Positions 57,527-64,000 of a stretch of 64,000 nucleotides of DNA are shown piece after piece. The stretch lies in the NCBI RefSeq assembly GCF_035920365.1, contig NZ_CP109150.1:1364001-1428000 (forward strand), in the 5' to 3' direction. This DNA is from Micromonospora sp. NBC_01740. Its GTDB lineage: Bacteria > Actinomycetota > Actinomycetes > Mycobacteriales > Micromonosporaceae. Each line of letters opens with the position of its first letter. The first letter of the stretch is position 1. The position numbers and the translations under genes are program-made. The notes under the pieces are model-generated. The model did not search any database, was not told where the DNA came from, and saw only the letters and a list, made by a program, of their open reading frames with translations.

Positions 57527-60046
57527 GTGACACGACTGAACGTGGGCAAGACAGAGGCCGAGCGGCGGCTCACGCTGCACGTCGGCCTCGTCTGCGTTGC
57601 GGCCGCCATCGCGGCCGCCCTGTGTCTCCGCGAGCTGACCCAGCTGGGCTGGTCACGCAACCACCTGACGCTCTCGCTCACTCTGATCTGTCTGGCTTTC
57701 CTCGCCATGACGATCAAGTGGCGGATCCGGATTCGCGCGACGGTCCACGCGATCTCCTGGAGTGAGACAGCGATCATCCTGAGCCTGGCGGTTGCGCCAA
57801 CTCCGCTGGTGATCCTGACCACCGGCATCGGGGTGGCGATAGCCCAGTACCTCGCCAAGCTCCCGCCCTTGAAGGCCGCCTTCGGCGTGGCCAAGACCAT
57901 GCTGCTGGCGGTGGGCGGCGGAGCAGCCCTCCACGCGGCCGGAGGATCGCCACCGATCACCGACCTGTGGCCGGCCCTCGGCCCGATCGGGGTCGCCTAC
58001 GCCGTCACGGTGGTCCTCGACGAAGTGCTGACCCTCCCGGTCATCGCACTCGCCACGGGCACCCGGCTCAGGCAACTCTTCCGCGAGGACCTCGGGCTGC
58101 GCCTGACGAGCGCGCTGGCGCGCTTCGTCCTCATCGTCACCACGTTGTTCATCCTCCATGGGGACCCCCGGCTCCTGCTGGCGGTGCCGCCCCTCGTACT
58201 CAGCCTCCACCTGCTCTACTCCAACCGGGTCAAGGCCCGCACCGAGCAGCAGGCGTGGCAGCGGCTGGCCCGCACCACCGACGCGCTCAACGTCGTCGAC
58301 CTGGACAAGGTCCTCACCACCGCGGTCACCCAGGCCGCCGAGCTGTTCTCCGCCGACGAGGTGGAGATCGAGCTGCGCGACGGTGGCCGGACAGTACGCG
58401 GCGGTGCCGTCGCCATCACGTACGACGGGCCGGCCGGCGAACCGACCGCCGTGGACGGCACCGTGGTCCCCGCCGCCCTGGAGGGGCACGACCGGACGGT
58501 CGACGTGGGCGTACTGCGACTGCGGTTCCGGGGGCCCGTGCAGCTCTCCGAACGGGAGCAGTACACGCTGCGCACCTTCGCCTCGGCGCTCTGCACTGCG
58601 GTACGCAACGCGCAGGCGTACGCCGAGCTGGCCCGGGTCGCCGACGAGCACGCGTACGCCGCCACCCACGACGCGCTGACCGGGCTGGCCAACCGCCGGC
58701 ACCTGCTCGACCAGGGCACCGAACAGCTCGACACCCGGCACGCCGACGGGGTGACCGCGCTGGTGCTGATCGACCTCAACCACTTCAAGGAGGTCAACGA
58801 CACCCTCGGGCACGCCGCCGGGGACCACGTCCTGGTGCAGGTCGCCGAGCGGCTGCGCGACGCCGCCCAGGAGGGGGACCTGGTGGCCCGGCTCGGCGGC
58901 GACGAGTTCGCCGTACTCCTGCGGGGTCTGCCGGCCCCCGCGGTGGCCGCGCACCGCGCGGAGACCCTGCTCGCCACGCTGCACGAGCCGTTCGACCTCG
59001 ACGGCATGCGGATCAGCGTCGAGGCGAGCGGCGGGATCGCCGCCGCACCCGCCACCGGCGGCATGCCGGAGCTGCTGCGCCGCGCGGACGTCGCGATGTA
59101 CCAGGCCAAACGGGCCGGTCAGCGGACCTCGACGTACGCACCGACCCGCGACACCGCCGACCTCGGCCGGCTCACCCTCGGCGGCGAACTGCCGCGCGCC
59201 GTCGCCGACCACGAGTTCACCGTCAACTTCCAGCCCATCGTCGACCTGGGCAGCGGCCGGGTCACCGGCGCGGAGGCCCTCGCCCGCTGGCACCACCCCA
59301 CCCACGGAATGATCGACCCGCTGCGCTTCCTGGAGGCGGTGGAACGCTCGGGCCTGCTCCCCGCCTTCGCCGAGGCGATCCTCGACCAGGCCCTGATCGC
59401 GGCGGGCAGCTGGCGGGACGCCGGCTTCGACGTGCCCGTGGCGGTCAACGTGTCGCCGCGCAGCCTCCTCGACGCCCGCTTCCCCGGCTCCGTGCTCGCC
59501 CGGCTGCGGGCCCACGACCTGCCCCCCGACCGGCTGGTGCTGGAGCTGACCGAGACGCTCACCCTCAGCCAGCTCGACGTGGTCGACCGGGTGCTCAGCC
59601 GGCTGCGCGACGAAGGGGTCCGGCTGGCGCTCGACGACTTCGGCACCGGCTACTCCTCCCTGTCGCTGCTCTCCCGCATCCCCGTGCACGAGCTGAAGAT
59701 CGACCGCAGCTTCGTGACCGCCATGGAGACCTCCGCCGAGGCCGCCGCCGTCATCCGCTCCACCCTCGACCTGGGCCGCAGCCTCGGGCTCGACGTGGTG
59801 GCCGAGGGCGTGGAGAGCGAGCCGCAGCGCCGGGCCCTCTGGGAGCTGGGCTGCACGGCCGGCCAGGGGCACCTCTTCGCCCGGCCGGTGCCCGCCGGCA
59901 CGCTCCTCGCGGCGTTCCGGCGCGGCTCCGGGGGCAGCCCCGGCACCCTCGCCCCTCCACTGCACGACGCTGGCGCCGTGATCCGGCTCGCCCCGGGCCG
60001 CCGGCCGGGCGGGCGTGGCCGCACCGACCGCCACCTGCCCGCCTGA
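57527..60046 (+). CDS. Membrane GGDEF-EAL cyclic-di-GMP enzyme
   Basis: An 839-residue protein with about six N-terminal helices (residues 15-225), a GAF-like region (about 240-370), GGDEF and EAL domains. The cyclase motif RLGGDEFAV near residue 457 is intact. The RxxD inhibitory site is absent (QEGD instead). The EAL motif (GAEALARW near 582), LELTETLTL near 665, DDFGTGYSSL near 708 and DVVAEGVES near 757 are conserved, so it may both make and degrade c-di-GMP. The GTG at 57527 is uncertain; a TTG at 57491 and a GTG at 57542 are alternatives. Confidence 0.9.
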   Translation: MTRLNVGKTEAERRLTLHVGLVCVAAAIAAALCLRELTQLGWSRNHLTLSLTLICLAFLAMTIKWRIRIRATVHAISWSETAIILSLAVAPTPLVILTTGIGVAIAQYLAKLPPLKAAFGVAKTMLLAVGGGAALHAAGGSPPITDLWPALGPIGVAYAVTVVLDEVLTLPVIALATGTRLRQLFREDLGLRLTSALARFVLIVTTLFILHGDPRLLLAVPPLVLSLHLLYSNRVKARTEQQAWQRLARTTDALNVVDLDKVLTTAVTQAAELFSADEVEIELRDGGRTVRGGAVAITYDGPAGEPTAVDGTVVPAALEGHDRTVDVGVLRLRFRGPVQLSEREQYTLRTFASALCTAVRNAQAYAELARVADEHAYAATHDALTGLANRRHLLDQGTEQLDTRHADGVTALVLIDLNHFKEVNDTLGHAAGDHVLVQVAERLRDAAQEGDLVARLGGDEFAVLLRGLPAPAVAAHRAETLLATLHEPFDLDGMRISVEASGGIAAAPATGGMPELLRRADVAMYQAKRAGQRTSTYAPTRDTADLGRLTLGGELPRAVADHEFTVNFQPIVDLGSGRVTGAEALARWHHPTHGMIDPLRFLEAVERSGLLPAFAEAILDQALIAAGSWRDAGFDVPVAVNVSPRSLLDARFPGSVLARLRAHDLPPDRLVLELTETLTLSQLDVVDRVLSRLRDEGVRLALDDFGTGYSSLSLLSRIPVHELKIDRSFVTAMETSAEAAAVIRSTLDLGRSLGLDVVAEGVESEPQRRALWELGCTAGQGHLFARPVPAGTLLAAFRRGSGGSPGTLAPPLHDAGAVIRLAPGRRPGGRGRTDRHLPA

Positions 60047-60083
60047 CGCGGCGGCAGGCGCCAACTGCCCGCCTGACGCGGCG
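60035..60083 (+). repeat. Direct repeat spanning the GGDEF-EAL stop codon
   Basis: CTGCCCGCCTGACGCGGCG occurs at 60035-60053 and at 60065-60083, 30 bases apart. The first copy includes the end of the GGDEF-EAL gene and its TGA. It is probably a local duplication. The second copy lies in the leader of the next gene. Confidence 0.7.
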
Positions 60084-60111
60084 ACGCGCACCTGCTGCCA
60101 GACTGGCCCGC

Positions 60112-61416
60112 GTGACCGCCGCCCCGACCGCCCGCCGCCGTGGCTGGCAGCGCCTCGACTCCGCCGCCGGCGGCCTCGCCCTCGACCTCGGCCTGTACGC
60201 CGGGTCGGCGGCGTTCGCCGCGATCACCGCCGCCACGTCCACCCTGCTCCCGCACCGGGCCTGGGGCGCCGTCGCCGCCGTCGGATACCTCCTCGCGGCC
60301 CTCGCCGCGACCGGCCAGCTCCTGCTGCGGCGGCGCGACCCCGGCTCGTCGCTGACCGGGCTGCGGGCCCGCTGGGCGGTCACCGGGTTCGCCTGGTTCG
60401 CCACCGCCCTGCTGCCGCTGGCCTGGCAGAGCATCCAACGGGCCGGCGGACGCACCGACCGGGCGCAGGAGGAGGTGCTGGTCGTCGAGGAGTCCGGCCG
60501 GCGGCTCGTCGACACCGGCACGCCGTACCTCGGACACGACGCGATCGCCGCCCTGCCACCCGGCGAACAACTGCTCGGCTACACCCCCTACCAGCCGGGA
60601 ATGGCACTGTTCGGGCTGCCCCGGGCGGCCGTCGACGCCTGGTGGACCGACGCCCGCGTCTGGTTCGCCGTCGGGACCGCGCTGGCGCTCGCCCTGGCCG
60701 TCCGCGCCGTCACCCGCGGCGCACGCCGGAGGGCGGACGACCACACCGGCGCCGCCCTGCTCCGGGGCGTACAGGCCGCCACCGTCCTCCCGATCTGCGC
60801 GCTCACCCTCGCCACCGGCGGCGACGACCTGCCCGTACTCGCGCTCTGCCTGCTCGCCCTCGCCCTCGCCGCCGCCGGCCGGCCGGGCCGGGCCGGTCTC
60901 GCGGTCGGCCTGGCCGGCGCGCTGAAGCTCTTCGCCTGGCCGGTCGCCCTCGTGCTGATCATCTGGGGGCTGACCCGGCGGGCCGGCCTGCGGGTCGCCG
61001 CGGGCGCGATCGGCGTGCCCGCCGCCGCGCTGCTGCCGGCCATGCTCGTCGACCGCGACGCGCTGGTCGAGAACGTGCTCCGCTTCCCGCTCGGGCACGG
61101 CCTGGTGACCAGCCCCGCCCAGTCGCCGTTCCCCGGTCACCTGATCGCCACCGCGCTGCCCGCCGGCCGCGCCGTCGCCGTCGCCCTCCTGCTCGCCGCC
61201 GGGCTGGCCATCGCCGTCCGGCTCGCCCGCCGCCCGCCCCGCACCGCCGCCGCCACCGCCCTGATCTGCGGGTACGGCCTGCTCGCCGCGATCCTGCTGA
61301 TGCCCACGACCCGCTTCGGCTACCTGCTCTACCCGCTCGCCCTCCTCGCGTGGGCCCCCGCCCTGCACCCCCCGGTTTCCGCGAACCGGCGGGCGGAGGC
61401 CGGCGACACGGCGTAG
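60112..61416 (+). CDS. GT87-like multi-helix membrane protein
   Basis: A 434-residue protein with about ten helices, related to DUF2029/GT87. The loop after the second helix pair carries EVLVVEESGRRLVDTGTPYL and LLGYTPYQPGMALFGLPRAA, the YxPYQPG motif of the group. KLFAWPVALVLIIWGLTRRA and FPLGHGLVTSPAQSPFPGHL follow. It may be a sugar transferase or a polyprenol-linked flippase partner. The GTG follows CAGACT by 7 bases. Confidence 0.75.
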   Translation: MTAAPTARRRGWQRLDSAAGGLALDLGLYAGSAAFAAITAATSTLLPHRAWGAVAAVGYLLAALAATGQLLLRRRDPGSSLTGLRARWAVTGFAWFATALLPLAWQSIQRAGGRTDRAQEEVLVVEESGRRLVDTGTPYLGHDAIAALPPGEQLLGYTPYQPGMALFGLPRAAVDAWWTDARVWFAVGTALALALAVRAVTRGARRRADDHTGAALLRGVQAATVLPICALTLATGGDDLPVLALCLLALALAAAGRPGRAGLAVGLAGALKLFAWPVALVLIIWGLTRRAGLRVAAGAIGVPAAALLPAMLVDRDALVENVLRFPLGHGLVTSPAQSPFPGHLIATALPAGRAVAVALLLAAGLAIAVRLARRPPRTAAATALICGYGLLAAILLMPTTRFGYLLYPLALLAWAPALHPPVSANRRAEAGDTA

Positions 61417-61425
61417 ACCTGAGGC

Positions 61426-62058
61426 ATGACCACCTACCGCGACCGCGAAGAGGCGGGCCGGACGCTCGCCGAACGGCTCACCGCACTCATCGGCGCACCG
61501 GACGTCATCGTCCTCGGGCTGGTACGCGGCGGCGTGCCCGTGGCCCGGGTGGTCGCCGAGCGTCTCGGCGCACCCCTCGACGTGCTGGTCGTCCGGAAAC
61601 TCGGCATGCCGTGGGCGCCCGAGGTGGCCTTCGGCGCGCTCGGCCCCGGCGGCGTGCGGGTCCTCAACGACGTCGTCGCCAGTCGACTCACGGAGGACGA
61701 CGTCGCCGAGGTCGTCCGCCGCGAGGAGGCCGAGTTGGAACGGCGGGAACGGCTCTACCGCGCCGGTCGGCCGCCGCTCGACCTGACCGGGCGCACCGCC
61801 GTGATCGTCGACGACGGCCTGGCCACGGGGGCCACCGCCCGCGCCGCCGTCCAGGTCGCCCGTCACCTCGGCGCCCGCCGGGTCGTGGTGGCCGTCCCGG
61901 TCGGCTCCCAGGAGGCGTACGAGATGCTGGCCGCCGAGTCCGACCAGGTCGTCTGCGCCCAGCACCCGCCGGAGTTCATGGCGGTGAGCACCTACTACGA
62001 GGACTTCCACGAGGTCGCCGACTCCGAAGTCACGGAAGCGCTGACAGCGACTGCGTGA
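61426..62058 (+). CDS. Phosphoribosyltransferase
   Basis: A 210-residue type I phosphoribosyltransferase. The PRPP-binding loop VIVDDGLATGATARAAVQVA near residue 126 is intact, and RGGVPVARVVAERLGAPLDV near 34 resembles the family of putative phosphoribosyl transferases that often accompany alpha/beta hydrolases. The base or substrate is unknown. TAGACC lies 6 bases before the ATG. No nucleotide synthesis genes are adjacent. Confidence 0.88.
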   Translation: MTTYRDREEAGRTLAERLTALIGAPDVIVLGLVRGGVPVARVVAERLGAPLDVLVVRKLGMPWAPEVAFGALGPGGVRVLNDVVASRLTEDDVAEVVRREEAELERRERLYRAGRPPLDLTGRTAVIVDDGLATGATARAAVQVARHLGARRVVVAVPVGSQEAYEMLAAESDQVVCAQHPPEFMAVSTYYEDFHEVADSEVTEALTATA

Positions 62059-62080
62059 CCTGACCGGGTACGGTCGGAGG

Positions 62081-62497
62081 ATGAGCCTGACCTGTCCCAA
62101 GTGTCACGGAGAAATGCGCCAGTACGAGCGCAGCGGCGTCACCATCGACCAGTGCGGCGAATGCCGGGGGATCTTCCTCGATCGCGGTGAGCTGGAGAAG
62201 CTGTTCGAGGCGGAGGCCAACTGGAGTCGCCAGCAGGGCGCGGCCCCGGCACAGCCCGCCCACCAGCAGGGCGGCTACCCCGGCCAGCCGAGCCACCAGC
62301 AGGGCGGTTACCCGCCCCCGCCGCCCCCGCCGCCCGCACCCGCTCCGCACCAGCCGGGCTACGGCGCCGTCCCGCCGCCGCCCCCGCCGGTGCACGGCTA
62401 CCCGCCGGCCCCCGCCTACGGCCAGCAGCACCACGGCTACCACGGCCACTACAAGCGCAAGAAGCACAAGAGCTTCCTGGACGAGATGTTCGGCTGA
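62081..62497 (+). CDS. zf-TFIIB domain protein with Pro/Gly/Tyr tail
   Basis: A 138-residue protein. LTCPKCHGEMRQYERSGVTI and DQCGECRGIFLDRGELEKLF (four Cys) form a zf-TFIIB-type zinc ribbon in the first 45 residues. A Gln/Pro/Gly/Tyr/His-rich linker and a basic tail (HYKRKKHKSFLDEMFG) follow. FLDEMF at the end is conserved in such proteins, so the tail probably binds a partner. The function is unknown. TACGGT lies 6 bases before the ATG. Confidence 0.85.
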   Translation: MSLTCPKCHGEMRQYERSGVTIDQCGECRGIFLDRGELEKLFEAEANWSRQQGAAPAQPAHQQGGYPGQPSHQQGGYPPPPPPPPAPAPHQPGYGAVPPPPPPVHGYPPAPAYGQQHHGYHGHYKRKKHKSFLDEMFG

Positions 62498-62616
62498 GCC
62501 ACTCCGTCGACCGGGCCGGCTCCTCGACCGGCCCGGTCACCCGTGGTCTGGTGCCACGCCCCGTTCCGCCGCCGTTCGCCGTGCCGAGCGGCGGCGGCCG
62601 TGCGACGCTGCGCTCC

Positions 62617-63297
62617 ATGACGCACCGCGGACGACACCTCGCGCTGGCGCAGGCGTACGACGGGATCACCCGCGTCGTCACCGACCTCGACGACGCGGAC
62701 CTGCAACGGCCCACCCGGTGCCGGGGCTGGCTCGTCGCGGATCTGCTGTTCCACGTGCTCTGCGACGCCCAGCGTGCGCTGGTCGCGCTGGCCAGCCCCG
62801 CCGAGGGCCCGCCCGACGTGGACGACGTGACCTACTGGCGCGCGTTCCCGGCCGAGAGGGACGGTGACGGCGCGCGGCACGCCTGGTGGGCCCGCCGCTC
62901 CGCAGCCGCCTTCGACCGCCCCGGCGGGATCGTCCGGCTCTGGACCAACACCGCACCCGCCGCCGTACGCGCCGCGGGCGCGGCCGACCCCGACGGCCAC
63001 GTGACCACCCAGGGGCACGTGCTGCGGGTGCCGGACCTGCTCGCCACGCTGACCACCGAGGCCGTCGTGCACCACCTGGACCTGGTCCTCGACCTGCCCG
63101 ACGCGCCCCTGCCCGGAGTGCTGGCCACGCGGGTCGCCGTGACCACCATGGACGGCCTGCTCAGCGACGACGCCGTCCGACCGGCCGCGTGGAGCGACGC
63201 GGATTACCTGCTCAAGGCCACCGGCCGACTGCCGCTCACCGACCGCGACCAGCTCGAACTCGGCGAGGTCGCCGGCTGGTTCCCCCTGCTGGGCTGA
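62617..63297 (+). CDS. Maleylpyruvate isomerase N-terminal-type protein (DinB-like)
   Basis: A 226-residue protein with the TIGR03083/MDMPI-type helical bundle: DLQRPTRCRGWLVADLLFHV near residue 28, with the metal-type His. TEAVVHHLDLVLDLPDAPLP near 149 supplies further His. These enzymes use mycothiol or are of unknown activity; mycothiol is the actinobacterial thiol. The substrate is unknown. It ends 15 bases from the convergent dnaB stop. Confidence 0.82.
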   Translation: MTHRGRHLALAQAYDGITRVVTDLDDADLQRPTRCRGWLVADLLFHVLCDAQRALVALASPAEGPPDVDDVTYWRAFPAERDGDGARHAWWARRSAAAFDRPGGIVRLWTNTAPAAVRAAGAADPDGHVTTQGHVLRVPDLLATLTTEAVVHHLDLVLDLPDAPLPGVLATRVAVTTMDGLLSDDAVRPAAWSDADYLLKATGRLPLTDRDQLELGEVAGWFPLLG

Positions 63298-63312
63298 CCG
63301 GCGCGGCCGCCC

Positions 63313-64000
63313 TCAGACGATGGCCATGTCCACGAAGCGCGACAGGTGGAGCTGCGCGGCCACCGTCACCGTGTCGGTGGGGCCATTTCTGTGCTTGGCA
63401 ACAATGAAATCCGCCTCCCCGGCACGCGGCGACTCCTTGTCGTAGTAGTCGTCGCGGTGCAACAGGATGACGACGTCGGCGTCCTGCTCGATCGAGCCCG
63501 ATTCACGCAGGTCGGACAGCTGCGGTCGCTTGTCGGTGCGCTGCTCCGGGCCACGGTTCAGCTGACTGACCGCGATCACCGGGCACTCCACCTCCTTGGC
63601 GAGCAGCTTGAGGCCACGGGAGAGGTCCGCGACCTCCTGCTGCCGGCTCTCGGTGCGCTTCGGAGAGGTCATCAGCTGGAGATAGTCGACCACGATCAGC
63701 TTGAGGTCGTGCCGCTGCTTGAGCCGGCGCGCCTTGGCCCGGATCTCCATCAGGTTCATGCTCGGCGTGTCGTCGACGAAGAGCGGCGCCTCACTGATCT
63801 CGCCCATGCAGCGGGCGAGCTTGGTCCAGTCGTCGTCGGAGAGCTGGCCGCTGCGCAGGACGTGCAGGGGCACGCGCGCCTCGGCCGACAGCAACCGCAT
63901 GACGATCTCGACCTTGCTCATTTCCAGCGAGAAGATGGCCGCCGCCTGGTTTGCCCTGATCGCGGCGTTGCGCGCGAAGTCCATGCTCGCCGTGCTGTTG
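63313..64000 (-). CDS. dnaB: Replicative DNA helicase DnaB, C-terminal part (possible intein junction at the edge)
   Basis: The C-terminal RecA-like domain of DnaB, running off the window's right edge. FSLEMSKVEIVMRLLSAEA, LIVVDYLQLM (Walker B) and PQLSDLRESGSIEQDADVVI are diagnostic. At the window edge the frame reads N-S-T-A-S-M-D-F-A-R. Normal DnaB has G-K-S-T-x-x-x-D-F, so the Lys expected before Ser is replaced by Asn. Inteins end in Asn before a Ser/Thr/Cys, so this is probably the end of an intein inserted in the P-loop. The known RESG/SIEQD intein site is uninterrupted here. Confidence 0.9.
   Translation of the reverse strand, partial: NSTASMDFARNAAIRANQAAAIFSLEMSKVEIVMRLLSAEARVPLHVLRSGQLSDDDWTKLARCMGEISEAPLFVDDTPSMNLMEIRAKARRLKQRHDLKLIVVDYLQLMTSPKRTESRQQEVADLSRGLKLLAKEVECPVIAVSQLNRGPEQRTDKRPQLSDLRESGSIEQDADVVILLHRDDYYDKESPRAGEADFIVAKHRNGPTDTVTVAAQLHLSRFVDMAIV

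Overview
The window is very GC-rich (mostly above 70% by eye), with dense genes, many GTG starts and strong third-position G/C. It carries actinobacterial families: a bacterial proteasome activator ending in GQYL, XRE/DUF5753 + DUF397 pairs, DUF5926, DUF4192, DUF6457, LppU-like proteins and a mycothiol-type maleylpyruvate isomerase domain. Together these suggest Micromonosporaceae, most likely Micromonospora or a close relative. Many genes look leaderless: a TANNNT -10 element sits 6-8 bases before the ATG or GTG.

Layout. 0-23 kb is chromosomal backbone: an anti-sigma-type ATPase fragment, DUF5926, arginine deiminase, a NERD-domain protein, an ACT protein, prephenate dehydratase, AIM24, a zincin-like metallopeptidase, OsmC, a GNAT, two HAD phosphatases in tandem, the proteasome activator Bpa, a kynurenine-formamidase-like hydrolase, an orphan ABC substrate-binding lipoprotein, a dimethylargininase-like enzyme divergent from an Lrp regulator, a secreted beta-propeller protein, a TY-Chap/YbjN protein, MobA with DUF6457, a LuxR-type regulator, FdhD and a GAP-family membrane protein.

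23-31.5 kb is accessory. An XRE/DUF5753 gene and its DUF397 partner are followed by a P-loop kinase, a hydrolase, a methyltransferase and a short CoaD paralogue. Two further broken DUF397 3' ends and a repeat array resembling an insertion-sequence end lie between them. Next come a VOC protein/AraC regulator pair, then three small secreted proteins, two of them tandem paralogues, behind a 23-bp direct-repeat array.

31.6-42.6 kb holds a secreted serine hydrolase, DUF4192, a large LAL regulator, an FMN reductase, an MFS exporter, a fructosamine-kinase-like protein, MoaA, a MoaD-like protein and a membrane metallophosphoesterase. 42.7-45.9 kb is one gene joining an endonuclease-Q-like PHP domain to a UvrD-type helicase; it is the most unusual protein here. 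46-53.9 kb holds a prepilin peptidase, a DMT exporter, two LppU-like proline-rich membrane proteins, a STAND-like ATPase with a palindromic operator, a GNAT, a DoxX-like protein and a GT87 mannosyltransferase-like protein. 53.9-56.6 kb is a leftward moaC-mogA-moeA-moaE group. A gene-poor 0.8 kb stretch precedes a membrane GGDEF-EAL protein, a second GT87-like protein, a phosphoribosyltransferase, a zf-TFIIB protein, a maleylpyruvate-isomerase-like protein and the 3' part of dnaB. The dnaB reading frame is cut by the window edge at a point that looks like an intein/extein junction.

Working together: MoaC, MoaA, MoaD-like, MoaE, MogA, MoeA, MobA and FdhD would make and mature molybdenum cofactor for formate-dehydrogenase-like enzymes, though no molybdoenzyme is encoded here. 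Arginine deiminase and the Lrp-linked dimethylargininase-like enzyme point to arginine catabolism. All assignments come from reading the sequence; no database search was run.
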